Assembly: GCF_003367705.1 (NCBI RefSeq)
Contig: NZ_CP031425.1
Coordinates: 1,178,001-1,242,000, forward strand
Direction: 5' to 3'
Source of the DNA: Microbacterium foliorum
Lineage (GTDB): Bacteria > Actinomycetota > Actinomycetes > Actinomycetales > Microbacteriaceae
DNA length: 64,000 nucleotides
Positions 35,528 to 43,132 of the stretch are shown here, piece by piece. The translations under genes and the position numbers were made by a program. The notes beneath the pieces are model-generated. The model searched no databases. It was not told the DNA's origin and worked only from the letters and a program-made list of their open reading frames with translations. Every line of letters begins with the position of its first letter. The stretch's first letter is position 1.

Positions 35528-35574
35528 CCTCCTCGCACGGCGCGGGTCGTCGTGAACCCGACCGTGCGGGAGGC
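35528..35574. terminator. Hairpin terminator, probably the original ychF terminator
   Basis: Arms CCTCCTCGCACGG and CCGTGCGGGAGG with an inner GGGT/ACCC pair, one bulged T. It lies just after repeat 3 and 4 bp before the stop of the minus-strand dehydrogenase gene, so it can serve both directions. Confidence 0.7.
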
Positions 35575-35577
35575 CCG

Positions 35578-36771
35578 CTAGGCCGAGCGGACGTGGGGGT
35601 AGGCGGCGTCGCGTCCCTGGAAGCTGAGGATGCTCGGGTTCTGGACGACGCCCTCGCGGATCTCGATCGCGCGCGTGAGGGTGGTGTTCTCCGCCCAGGC
35701 GTCCGGGCCTTCGAGAACCGTGCGGAGGAACGGCAGCAGGGCCTCGCTGATATCCCACGTCGCGGAGTTCCACAGGTACGACGGGCTGTGATCGACGGCG
35801 TAGTAGTTCACGCCCTGACCGACCGTGAACATCGGCTCATCGAACGTCGTCGGCGTGGCCCATTCGAAGCCCATGCCCTCATCGCACGAGACGTCGACGA
35901 TCAGGCTGCCCGGCGTGAAACGGCTGAGGTCCTCGGTGCGCAGGTATGTCAGCGGTGCCGCGACATCCTGGAACGTGCAGTTGACGACGATGTCGTACCG
36001 GGCGAGGAAGTCGGGGAGCAGCACCTCGCCCTCCTCGGTACTGACCTCGCTGAGGTGGGTGGGGCCGTCGTCGGTGTTGAGCTGGGTGAGGTGGGCGTTG
36101 TGGATGGGGGAGCCCACGGCCGCCGCTCCGCGCTGCGTCAGGACCTCGATGTCGTGGACTCCGTGCGCGTTGAGCGCGGTCACCGCTCCTCGGGCGGTGG
36201 CCCCGAAGCCGATCACGACCGCACTCAGCCGGGGTCCGTAGTCCCCGGTCGACCCGACGAGGCTCATCGCGTGCAGTACCGAGCAGTATCCGGCGAGCTC
36301 GTTGTTCTTGTGGAAGACGTGCAGGCTCATGTCGCCCTGCGAGGTCCAGTGATTCATGGCCTCGAACGCGATCAGCGTGAGGCGGTTGTCGATCGCGGTC
36401 TGCGCGAGCTCCACATCCTGCACGCAGTGCGGCCAGCCCCACAGGATCCGCCCCTCGGGGATCGCGGCGACATCAGCCAGCTGCGGCTTGGGCAGCAGCA
36501 GCACGTCGGCCGATGCAAGGACCTCCGCGCGGTCCGCGACTCGCCCCACCCGCGATTCGATGTAGCCGGGCTCCAGCTGGAAGTCCGATCCGTAACCGTG
36601 CTCGACGATCATCCGGGCGCGCACATCGGCGTCGATCCGGTCGAAGTGGTGCGGGTGGATCGGCAGACGCCGCTCGTTCTCCATGGACGAACTCGCCAGC
36701 AGGCCGAGGCTGCGGAGTCCGTCGTTCGACGGTGCGGTGTGAGCGGTGGATGTGCGTGTCGTGTCGGACAA
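35578..36771 (-). CDS. N(5)-(carboxyethyl)ornithine synthase / alanine dehydrogenase-like protein
   Basis: A 397-residue NAD(P)-linked opine dehydrogenase-like enzyme of the AlaDH/PNT-saccharopine dehydrogenase superfamily; relatives are labelled N5-(carboxyethyl)ornithine synthase. The N-terminal substrate domain has SMENERRLPIHPHHF (about 29-43), with the Arg/Lys-type residues common to alanine dehydrogenases. The Rossmann motif VVIGFGATARGAV lies at about 192-204 and GQGVNYYAVDHSPSYLW at about 335-351. A TTG start at 36771 is used; the first ATG (36684) would cut the conserved N-terminus. A GGTTCCC/GGGAACC hairpin precedes the start. Substrate unproven. Confidence 0.8.
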   Translation of the reverse strand: MSDTTRTSTAHTAPSNDGLRSLGLLASSSMENERRLPIHPHHFDRIDADVRARMIVEHGYGSDFQLEPGYIESRVGRVADRAEVLASADVLLLPKPQLADVAAIPEGRILWGWPHCVQDVELAQTAIDNRLTLIAFEAMNHWTSQGDMSLHVFHKNNELAGYCSVLHAMSLVGSTGDYGPRLSAVVIGFGATARGAVTALNAHGVHDIEVLTQRGAAAVGSPIHNAHLTQLNTDDGPTHLSEVSTEEGEVLLPDFLARYDIVVNCTFQDVAAPLTYLRTEDLSRFTPGSLIVDVSCDEGMGFEWATPTTFDEPMFTVGQGVNYYAVDHSPSYLWNSATWDISEALLPFLRTVLEGPDAWAENTTLTRAIEIREGVVQNPSILSFQGRDAAYPHVRSA

Positions 36772-36949
36772 CGGGTTCCCATCTTCGGGGAACCAGGGTC
36801 AGCTCCTGTGCTGACTCTACGCCTGAACTCGCACGGCCCCGGTCGGGGGCGGGATACGCTTGATCGCGCAGGGTCGGCCGCGACTGTCAGATCAGCTCCG
36901 CGCAGCCCGCTCGACACCCCACCGCGACGGTACGAGGAGAACGACGCCC

Positions 36950-37510
36950 ATGACCGACACCCAGATCTTCGAGCCAGACGGCCGTGCCATCCCCTTTGTG
37001 GACGAGGGAGACGGACCCGTCAAGCTCGTGCTGATCCAGGAGCAGGGCCTCGCGGCCGACGTGCTGGGCGTGGCCGCCCACTACCTCGCCGAGGAGGCGG
37101 GATTCCACGTCCTGCGCATCGGACACCGTGCCGGTGACGCATCGCTGGAGGAGCGCGTCGACGACGCGATCGCCGTGATCGACCACGTCGGCATCGACGA
37201 CACCTGGATCGGCGGACACGGCTTCGGCGGGACGATCGCCCGCGCCCTCGTCGCCGCACACTCCGACCGTGCCAACGGGCTGCTGCTGCTCGGCGTCGAG
37301 GACGTCGACGTCGCCGTGGCACCGGCGATCCCGGTGCTGATCGTGCAGGCCACCGAGGACACCGACACCCCGCCCGCGAACGCCGAGGCGCTGCACGCGA
37401 CGATCCCCGACCGGTCGAGCATCAAGACGATCGCGGGCGATCACCTGTTCCCGATGCATCACCCGATCGAGACCGGCGTGATCATCGAGGAATACCTCGA
37501 CTGGGACTGA
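36950..37510 (+). CDS. Alpha/beta-hydrolase-like protein lacking the nucleophile
   Basis: A 186-residue, compact alpha/beta-hydrolase-fold protein. The strand-turn-helix expected to carry the nucleophile reads GGHGFGGTIARAL (about 87-99): the usual GxSxG is GHGFG, with Gly at the Ser position. An acid-like Asp (TEDTDTPPAN, about 142-151) and His (AGDHLFPMHHP, about 165-175) remain. It is therefore probably a non-catalytic or atypical member. The ATG at 36950 has ACGAGGAGA upstream; an in-frame start at 36860 is not supported. No neighbour indicates a function. Confidence 0.75.
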   Translation: MTDTQIFEPDGRAIPFVDEGDGPVKLVLIQEQGLAADVLGVAAHYLAEEAGFHVLRIGHRAGDASLEERVDDAIAVIDHVGIDDTWIGGHGFGGTIARALVAAHSDRANGLLLLGVEDVDVAVAPAIPVLIVQATEDTDTPPANAEALHATIPDRSSIKTIAGDHLFPMHHPIETGVIIEEYLDWD

Positions 37511-37613
37511 TCTCTCACGCCGACAGGACACTGCGCGAGACTCTCGACGACGTCGGAGCGACGATTCCTGTTCCCCGGTCACGATGAAGGTCGCACTCTG
37601 AGGGCCCTCGCTC

Positions 37614-37619
37614 TACTCT
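37614..37619 (+). promoter_or_regulatory. -10-like hexamer TACTCT, leaderless start of DUF4190 gene
   Basis: TACTCT begins 12 nt before the GTG at 37626. Confidence 0.45.
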
Positions 37620-37625
37620 GATCCT

Positions 37626-37874
37626 GTGACCCAGTACGCCGCATCGGCCAGGACGAATCAGCTCGCCCTCATCGGCTTCATCGCCGCCTTCCTGATCCCG
37701 CCCGCCGGTGTGATCCTCTCGGTTCTCGCGCGACGTCAACTCGATGCACCGGGGAACTCCGAATCCGGTCGCGGGCTCGCGCGCTGGGCGATGGTGGTGG
37801 GTGTCCTCGGCACGTTCGCGCAGATCGGCTTGCTCCTCATCTGGTTCTCGCTGTTCTTCCGTGCGGTCGGCTGA
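37626..37874 (+). CDS. DUF4190-type small membrane protein
   Basis: An 82-residue protein with two membrane helices (about 12-34 and 54-77). The glycine-containing loop RQLDAPGNSESGRGLARWAMVVG between them fits the DUF4190 family, where such a loop links two helices. Function is unknown. The GTG at 37626 has a leaderless-type hexamer. The ABC-F gene follows 24 bp later and may share the transcript. Confidence 0.82.
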   Translation: MTQYAASARTNQLALIGFIAAFLIPPAGVILSVLARRQLDAPGNSESGRGLARWAMVVGVLGTFAQIGLLLIWFSLFFRAVG

Positions 37875-37898
37875 CTGCGCGCCTGACAGACTGGTGTG

Positions 37899-39563
37899 AT
37901 GACCGCCACCCTCGTCGCCCAGAACCTCGCAGGTGGCTATGGTCACCGCATCCTCTTCGAGGGCGTCGACCTGACCGTCGCCCCGGGCGACGTGATTGGC
38001 GTCGTCGGCGCCAACGGCGCTGGCAAGTCCACACTGCTGCGGATCCTCGCGGGGGTTCTTGCTCCCGCTGACGGAACGGTGTCCCTCGCACCGACCGACG
38101 CCTTCGTCGGCTGGCTGCCGCAGGAGCACGACCGGATCGAGGGCGAGACCGTGGCGCAGTACATCGCGCGCCGCACGGGCTGCGCGGCGGCGACACGCGA
38201 GATGGATGCCGCGGCCGCCGCGCTCGGCGACCCGTCGCTCGCCCCCGGGGGCACGGATCCCGCCGACACATACTCGCTGGCCCTCGACCGCTGGCTGGCC
38301 AGCGGTGCCGCCGACCTCGATGAGCGCATCCCGGCCGTGCTGGCCGATCTGGGTCTGCCCAGCGGAGGTCGCGTCTCGGAGGAGGCGTCGATGACCGGCC
38401 TGTCCGGCGGGCAGGCCGCCCGCGTGGGGCTCGCCGCCCTGCTGCTCTCGCGCTTCGACATCGTCTTCCTCGATGAGCCCACGAACGACCTCGACCTCGA
38501 CGGACTCGACCGTCTGGAGTCGTTCGTCCGCGGGCTCCGCGGCGGGGTCGTGCTGGTGAGCCACGATCGCGAGTTCCTCGCGCGCAGCGTCACCCGGGTG
38601 CTCGAGCTCGACCTCGCACAGAACGCGCACCGTCTCTACGGCGGAGGATACGACGCGTACATCGAGGAGCGCGCGGTGGTGCGTCGCCACCTGCGGGAGA
38701 AGTACGACGAGTTCGCCGACAAGAAGGCCGACCTCGTCGCGCGCGCCCGCACGCAGCGCGAGTGGTCGAGCCAGGGCGTGCGCAACGCGATGAAGAAGTC
38801 TCCCGACAACGACAAGATCAGGCGCAAGGCGTCGACGGAATCCAGCGAGAAGCAGGCCCAGAAGGTCCGCCAGATGGAGAGCCGGATCGCCCGCCTCGAC
38901 GAGGTCGAGGAACCGCGCAAGGAATGGCAGCTCGAGTTCACGATCGGCTCCGCCCCGAGATCGAGCAGTGTCGTCTCGACACTCAACTCCGCGGTGCTGC
39001 GGCAGGGTGACTTCACGCTGGGCCCCGTGTCGGTGCAGGTCGATGCCGGTGACCGGATCGGGATCACCGGTCCGAACGGCGCGGGCAAGTCGACGCTGCT
39101 TCGCGCCCTGCTCGGGCGGCAGGAGCCGGTCGAGGGCAGCGCCGCGCTCGGCAGCAGCGTGCAGATCGGCGAGATCGACCAGGCCCGCTCGCTCCTGCTC
39201 GGGGAGGAACCGCTCTCCGAGGCGTTCGAGGCCGCCGTGCCGGAGATGGCGTCTGCCGAGGTGCGGACGCTGCTGGCGAAGTTCGGACTCAGGGCCGACC
39301 ACGTGACCCGGCCGGTGTCGGGCCTCTCACCCGGGGAGCGCACACGGGCGGCGCTGGCGCTGCTGCAGGCCCGCGGAGTGAATCTGCTCGTGCTGGACGA
39401 GCCGACGAACCACCTCGACCTCGCGGCGATCGAGCAGCTCGAAGAGGCGCTCGAGTCCTACACCGGCACGCTGCTGCTGGTCACCCATGATCGACGGATG
39501 CTGGAGGCGGTGCAGACGAACCGGCGGTGGAGCGTCGCCGACGGACGTGTCGAGGAGCGCTGA
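37899..39563 (+). CDS. ABC-F family ATPase
   Basis: A soluble ~554-residue protein with two ABC ATPase domains and no membrane domain, the ABC-F class of ribosome-acting ATPases (translation factors and antibiotic-resistance proteins). First domain: Walker A GANGAGKSTLL (about 34-44), signature LSGGQAARVGLA, Walker B IVFLDEPTNDLD. A long charged linker (about 245-345) separates it from the second: Walker A GPNGAGKSTLL (about 391-401), signature LSPGERTRAALA, Walker B LLVLDEPTNHLD. ATG 37899 is preferred over GTG 37896. Whether it is housekeeping (EttA/Uup-like) or resistance-type cannot be decided from sequence alone. Confidence 0.93.
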   Translation: MTATLVAQNLAGGYGHRILFEGVDLTVAPGDVIGVVGANGAGKSTLLRILAGVLAPADGTVSLAPTDAFVGWLPQEHDRIEGETVAQYIARRTGCAAATREMDAAAAALGDPSLAPGGTDPADTYSLALDRWLASGAADLDERIPAVLADLGLPSGGRVSEEASMTGLSGGQAARVGLAALLLSRFDIVFLDEPTNDLDLDGLDRLESFVRGLRGGVVLVSHDREFLARSVTRVLELDLAQNAHRLYGGGYDAYIEERAVVRRHLREKYDEFADKKADLVARARTQREWSSQGVRNAMKKSPDNDKIRRKASTESSEKQAQKVRQMESRIARLDEVEEPRKEWQLEFTIGSAPRSSSVVSTLNSAVLRQGDFTLGPVSVQVDAGDRIGITGPNGAGKSTLLRALLGRQEPVEGSAALGSSVQIGEIDQARSLLLGEEPLSEAFEAAVPEMASAEVRTLLAKFGLRADHVTRPVSGLSPGERTRAALALLQARGVNLLVLDEPTNHLDLAAIEQLEEALESYTGTLLLVTHDRRMLEAVQTNRRWSVADGRVEER

Positions 39564-39581
39564 GTCTCCGCGTCCCTGACG

Positions 39582-39926
39582 TCAGCGTCCCTGACGCTTC
39601 TTGTAGGGCTTGGGCTGCCCCTTGACGATGGGGGCGCGCCCCTTGCCCTTCGACGCCTTGGCCTTGCCGCCCGCGGGGGCGACCGTCTTCGGCGCGGGCG
39701 GGGGAGCAGCGGCGACGGTCTCCTTCGCCTCGACGAGGAACAGCTCGCCGACATTCGTCAGTCGGGGCGTTCCCTCGCGGTTCACGAGTGCGTGACCGAC
39801 CTCGTCCTCGAGCTTGTCGAGCGATGTGTACAGCGACGCCAGGGGGATGCCCAGCTCCTTCGCCGCACGGGGGAAGTGCAGCGTCTCGGCGAGCACGATG
39901 TACCGGCGGAGCAGTGCGATCTTCAT
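39582..39926 (-). CDS. Stand-alone LysR-type helix-turn-helix protein with basic tail
   Basis: A 114-residue protein whose first ~60 residues are a LysR-type DNA-binding domain (LLRRYIVLAETLHFPRAAKELGIPLASLYTSLDKLEDEVG), but the co-inducer domain of ~230 residues is missing. Instead it has a Pro/Ala linker and a strongly basic tail (KAKASKGKGRAPIVKGQ and KPYKKRQGR). This suggests a small nucleoid-type or dimerising DNA-binding protein. The reading frame is intact and starts normally with ATG 39926, so it is not an obvious pseudogene. Convergent with the ABC-F gene. Confidence 0.8.
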   Translation of the reverse strand: MKIALLRRYIVLAETLHFPRAAKELGIPLASLYTSLDKLEDEVGHALVNREGTPRLTNVGELFLVEAKETVAAAPPPAPKTVAPAGGKAKASKGKGRAPIVKGQPKPYKKRQGR

Positions 39927-40014
39927 GCGGGGGAACGGTCCTTCTCGCGCCGCGACGATCGCGGCTCTGGTTCTAACCTACGCGAGCGGGATGCACGGAC
40001 ACTCCCCACACGCA

Positions 40015-40046
40015 CGGATGCCGCGACCCGAAGGCCGCGGCATCCG
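40015..40046 (-). terminator. Hairpin terminator of the HesB-like gene
   Basis: An 11-bp perfect stem CGGATGCCGCG / CGCGGCATCCG, 12 bp downstream of the minus-strand HesB-like gene. Confidence 0.7.
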
Positions 40047-40057
40047 GTGCACCGCGC

Positions 40058-40357
40058 TCAGGCGACCTGGGGGAGGACCGCGAAGGAGACGGAGCCCTCG
40101 TCGTCGACGCCGGCGTCGAGGATCTTGTCCTCGAGCGCGGCGGCGGCGGTCTCATCGAGGAACAGGCGCGTGCCCGACACCTCGACCACCTGGTCCTCGG
40201 GCTCGGGGTCGGGGGTGACCAGGACCGCGAGTCTGGCCCCGCCGTCAGGACCGCCTGCCGGTGTGGAATGGATGCGGAGTCCCGCATCGGCGGCGTCGGT
40301 CTGGCGGCTGACCAGGGTGTTGACGATCGCGGTGGCGTTGTCGGTGAGGGTGAGCAC
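40058..40357 (-). CDS. HesB/IscA-fold protein without cysteines
   Basis: A 99-residue protein of the HesB/IscA-like fold: MLTLTDNATAIVNTLVSRQ start, LRIHSTPAGGPDGGARLAVLVTPD, then TRLFLDETAAAALEDKILDAG. True A-type Fe-S carriers have three conserved Cys, but this sequence has none, so it probably does not carry a cluster in the usual way. Actinobacteria commonly encode such cysteine-free relatives. The GTG start is supported by GGAGAG. Together with the GNAT gene upstream (77 bp) it may form a small unit. Function unknown. Confidence 0.8.
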   Translation of the reverse strand: MLTLTDNATAIVNTLVSRQTDAADAGLRIHSTPAGGPDGGARLAVLVTPDPEPEDQVVEVSGTRLFLDETAAAALEDKILDAGVDDEGSVSFAVLPQVA

Positions 40358-40433
40358 GAGACTCTCCTTCCGGTTGCGGTCACGACGCGGTTGCGGCGCG
40401 TTCGGGACACGATTCCGAACCCCGCCGCGCGAT

Positions 40434-40988
40434 TCAACCCGACGCGCCCCGTTCGGAGGGGTCTCCCACCTGATGCAGAGGTTTTCTCAGGAAGACCTGA
40501 TCGGTGCCGTCTCCCTGCGGGATCCGCTCGTGCTCGCGATACCCGACCGATTCGTAGAGCCGGATGTTGGCCTCGCTCAGGCTGCCGGTGAAGAGCTCGG
40601 CGACCTCGGCCGACGATGACCGCTCCGCGGCCTCGAGCAGGCTGCGTCCGATGCCCTCGCCCTGACTGTCCGGCGCGATGGCGATCCTGCCGATCAGCAG
40701 CACGCCGTCGTCGTCCTCCACGAAGCGGATCGCCCCCACCAGGCGGCCGTCGATGCGGGCGGTCAGACCGTCGCCCGCGCGCAGCTCCGCCTCGACCTCC
40801 GCGAGCGTCTGCGTGAGCGGGGGCATGTCGGCGCTGCCGTAGATCTGCGCCTCCGACACGAACGCGGCGCGCTGCAGGGTGAGCACCTCTCCCGCATCGG
40901 ATTCCGTGATCGGGGCGATCACGATCTCGGGGCGGGCATCCCGCGCGCCGGCATCGTCGGTCTGGGTTCTCTGGGTGTCCGATCTCAT
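40434..40988 (-). CDS. GNAT-family N-acetyltransferase
   Basis: A 184-residue GNAT acetyltransferase using acetyl-CoA. Fold motifs: the acceptor-side strand RPEIVIAPITESDAGEVLTLQ at the N-terminus, motif A with the pyrophosphate-binding RIAIAPDSQGEGIGRSLLEAAE (about 107-128; Q-x-x-G-x-G/A pattern) and motif B IRLYESVGYREH (about 147-158). ATG 40988 is the first sensible start. The substrate (amine, amino acid, toxin or protein) cannot be told. It is divergent from the Dps gene. Confidence 0.88.
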   Translation of the reverse strand: MRSDTQRTQTDDAGARDARPEIVIAPITESDAGEVLTLQRAAFVSEAQIYGSADMPPLTQTLAEVEAELRAGDGLTARIDGRLVGAIRFVEDDDGVLLIGRIAIAPDSQGEGIGRSLLEAAERSSSAEVAELFTGSLSEANIRLYESVGYREHERIPQGDGTDQVFLRKPLHQVGDPSERGASG

Positions 40989-41118
40989 CACCCCGCCACG
41001 ATCCGGCGTGCGCGAGGGGCCTGTCAACCCCCTCGATCGGCGCCGCCCCGCGGCGTTAAGGTCTGTGGGCCGGAGCTCGCACGTCGCTCCGGATCCACTC
41101 ACAGAGCAGGAGACACCC

Positions 41119-41661
41119 ATGGCTGAGAAGACGAAGTCCACGACCGCCGGCTCCACGAAGCGCGGCGCGAAGACGACCAGGCGTCAGAACGCGGAGAAGG
41201 GCTTCACGGCTTCCGCCGAGCTCGCCGGCAACCTCCAGACCGTGCTCGTCGACCTCATCGAACTCTCGCTGCAGGGCAAGCAGGCGCACTGGAACGTCGT
41301 CGGCCGCAACTTCCGCGACACACACCGTCAGCTCGACGAGATCATCGATGCCGCGCGCGAGTTCAGCGACACCGTCGCCGAGCGCATGCGCGCCCTGCAC
41401 GCGGTGCCGGACGGCCGCACGGACACGATCGCGGAGACCACCTCGCTGCCGGCGTTCCCGTCCGGTGAGGTGTCGACCACCGACACGATCGATCTGATCA
41501 CCGCGCGCCTGGATGCCGTCGTCGGCACGATCCGCGACGTCCACGACGCGATCGACGAGGAGGACCCGACCTCGGCCGACATCTTGCACGCGATCCTCGA
41601 GAGCCTCGAACAGTTCGCCTGGATGGTCAGCGCCGAGAACCGCACGCCGGCGGGGCGTTGA
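41119..41661 (+). CDS. Dps-family DNA-protection ferritin
   Basis: A 180-residue Dps (DNA-binding protein from starved cells), forming dodecamers that bind DNA and oxidise Fe2+ with H2O2. The ferroxidase His/Asp/Glu pattern is in QAHWNVVGRNFRDTHRQLDEIID (about 56-78), at the dimer interface. The N-terminal ~30 residues are Lys/Arg/Thr-rich (KTKSTTAGSTKRGAKTTRR), a typical DNA-binding tail. ATG 41119 is preceded by GCAGGAG. Expression in oxidative stress or stationary phase is known for the family; no operator is evident. Confidence 0.94.
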   Translation: MAEKTKSTTAGSTKRGAKTTRRQNAEKGFTASAELAGNLQTVLVDLIELSLQGKQAHWNVVGRNFRDTHRQLDEIIDAAREFSDTVAERMRALHAVPDGRTDTIAETTSLPAFPSGEVSTTDTIDLITARLDAVVGTIRDVHDAIDEEDPTSADILHAILESLEQFAWMVSAENRTPAGR

Positions 41662-41669
41662 GCTGAGCC

Positions 41670-41709
41670 GCGGGCGGTGGGACGCTCTCAGGAGCGGCCC
41701 ACCGCCCGC
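41670..41709. terminator. Hairpin between dps and DUF6328-like gene
   Basis: A perfect 12-bp stem GCGGGCGGTGGG / CCCACCGCCCGC whose loop contains the stop codon (41688-41690) of the minus-strand gene. It likely terminates both convergent genes. Confidence 0.75.
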
Positions 41710-42200
41710 CGCACGAGTCGGGGGAGGGCGAACGAGAGCAGCCCTATCGCCACGAGTGAGGCGACCAGAGCGACGAGCCCGGCCTCCCGACCGACGGCGA
41801 AGTCGATGATGAGGGTCGTCACGCCGATGGTCAGCGCGGCGATCACCACGAGGTCGATCTTGACGATGCTCGCCGCGACACGCACCAGCTCGGGCTTGCG
41901 TCGCCGACCGAAGGCGGCGCGATGCATGCCGACGGGCGCGAGAGCGAGGATCGTCGCCAGGGCGGCGAGGGCGACCAGCACGACGTAGAGGTTGCGCTGC
42001 ACCTCGTCCATGTCCTCGAAGCGCGGCTGGAATGCCACCGCGAGCAGGAAGGCGGTGAGGATCTGCGTTCCCGTCTGCATCACACGCAGCTCCTGCAGCA
42101 GTTCGTCCCAGTTGCGGTCGGCTCGCTCGTTGCGGGTCTCGTCGCGTCCGTCGGCCTGATGGTCGAGATCGTCCGGCGTCGCGCGCTGTTCGGGTTCCAT
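41688..42200 (-). CDS. DUF6328-like four-helix membrane protein
   Basis: A 170-residue protein whose charged N-terminal part (RNERADRNWDELLQELRVMQTGTQILTAFLLAVAFQPRF) followed by four predicted membrane helices (about 44-62, 71-91, 112-132 and 137-160) matches the actinobacterial DUF6328 family. The LLQELRV.QTG.QIL.AFLL.VAF pattern is its most recognisable part. Function unknown. ATG 42200 is preferred over the upstream in-frame ATG at 42239. Divergent genes lie on both sides and the terminator overlaps the 3' end. Confidence 0.82.
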   Translation of the reverse strand: MEPEQRATPDDLDHQADGRDETRNERADRNWDELLQELRVMQTGTQILTAFLLAVAFQPRFEDMDEVQRNLYVVLVALAALATILALAPVGMHRAAFGRRRKPELVRVAASIVKIDLVVIAALTIGVTTLIIDFAVGREAGLVALVASLVAIGLLSFALPRLVRRAVGRS

Positions 42201-42265
42201 CCGTCCAGTCTCGTGGGGCGGATCAGACCGTGTCCACACTCTTGCGCCGTCGCCAGAATCCGCTC

Positions 42266-42841
42266 TCAGCGCTCGCCGTCCTCCTCGCGCAGACGGGGGA
42301 CGGTGCGCCGCTCGGGGCGCAATCCCGCCTTGTCGGCGTAGAAGGCCCGGATCCGGTCCATGTCCGCCCTGACGTCACCCGTGAGATCGAGGGTCGGACC
42401 GAGGCCGGTGGTCATCGTCGTCCGGTCGACGAAGCCGAGCGTCACCGGCATCCCGGTCTCGCGGGAGATCCGATAGAAGCCGGACTTCCAGTGCTCGTTA
42501 CCGCCGCGTGTGCCGTCCGGCGTGATCACCAGCCCGAAGACCGAGCCGGAGTGCACCTGATCGACCACATCCGCCACGACACGGGCGGGGTCGGCACGGT
42601 CCACCGGAATCCCGCCGAGTCGTCGCATCAGGGGGCCGCGCCAGCCGCGGAACAGGCTGTTCTTGCCGAGCCAGTGCACCTCGATGCGCAGCTGCCACGA
42701 GATGGCGAGCATCAGCACAAAATCCCAGTTCGAGGTGTGCGGCGCGCCGATCAGGATCGTCGGTCGAGACGGCGTCGTCTCTGCGGTCAGGGTCCAGCGG
42801 CTGAACATCCAGAACACGCGGGCGAGGAGTCGTTTGAGCAC
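42266..42841 (-). CDS. 1-acyl-sn-glycerol-3-phosphate acyltransferase-like protein
   Basis: A 191-residue PlsC-like acyltransferase. Motif I is APHTSNWD (about 33-40, HxxxxD), motif II region KNSLFRG (about 60-66), and motif III is TPDGTRGG (about 108-115) where classic PlsC proteins have EGTR. A YcdC-type group with HTSNWD and this variation is common in bacteria. It probably acylates a lysophospholipid or another glycerol-like substrate at the membrane. The GTG 42841 start is next to the small peptide gene on the opposite strand. Substrate not determinable. Confidence 0.85.
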   Translation of the reverse strand: MLKRLLARVFWMFSRWTLTAETTPSRPTILIGAPHTSNWDFVLMLAISWQLRIEVHWLGKNSLFRGWRGPLMRRLGGIPVDRADPARVVADVVDQVHSGSVFGLVITPDGTRGGNEHWKSGFYRISRETGMPVTLGFVDRTTMTTGLGPTLDLTGDVRADMDRIRAFYADKAGLRPERRTVPRLREEDGER

Positions 42842-42920
42842 CCGTCAACCGTAGAGGACGTCGACGCTGTGTCTGCCGTGAGAGACGAGCGGAATCGACG
42901 CCCCCGCCCCGCAGCAGGCG

Positions 42921-42926
42921 TAGCAT
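42921..42926 (+). promoter_or_regulatory. -10-like hexamer TAGCAT, leaderless start of small peptide gene
   Basis: TAGCAT begins 12 nt before the ATG at 42933; the short distance leaves no room for a ribosome binding site. Confidence 0.5.
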
Positions 42927-42932
42927 CTAATG

Positions 42933-43079
42933 ATGGCCACGTCACAGGACTCCGATGCGCAGGAGGCACCCGCGGTGCTCCAGACCATTCCGGACGCTCT
43001 GAACCTGCTCGAGAACGGCGCCGTCGGATACTGCAGCGGCGGCGTCTGCCACATCCCCGCGCCGAAGACGCAGCAGTAG
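42933..43079 (+). CDS. 48-residue small protein with GYCSGGVCHIP motif
   Basis: A short open frame of 48 codons from ATG 42933 to TAG 43077. The N-terminus is acidic (MATSQDSDAQEAPAVL); the middle LQTIPDALNLLENGAVGY is helix-like, and the C-terminus has two cysteines in GYCSGGVCHIP. The Cys-x4-Cys pair and following His could bind a metal or form a disulfide. The leaderless-type promoter at the correct spacing is the main support that it is expressed. It lies between divergent genes for the acyltransferase and MFS transporter. I do not recognise the family. Confidence 0.6.
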   Translation: MATSQDSDAQEAPAVLQTIPDALNLLENGAVGYCSGGVCHIPAPKTQQ

Positions 43080-43132
43080 CGGACGCCGCCGCAGCGGTCA
43101 TCGCGGCCCGCCGAACCGGCGAGCGGTGCGGA

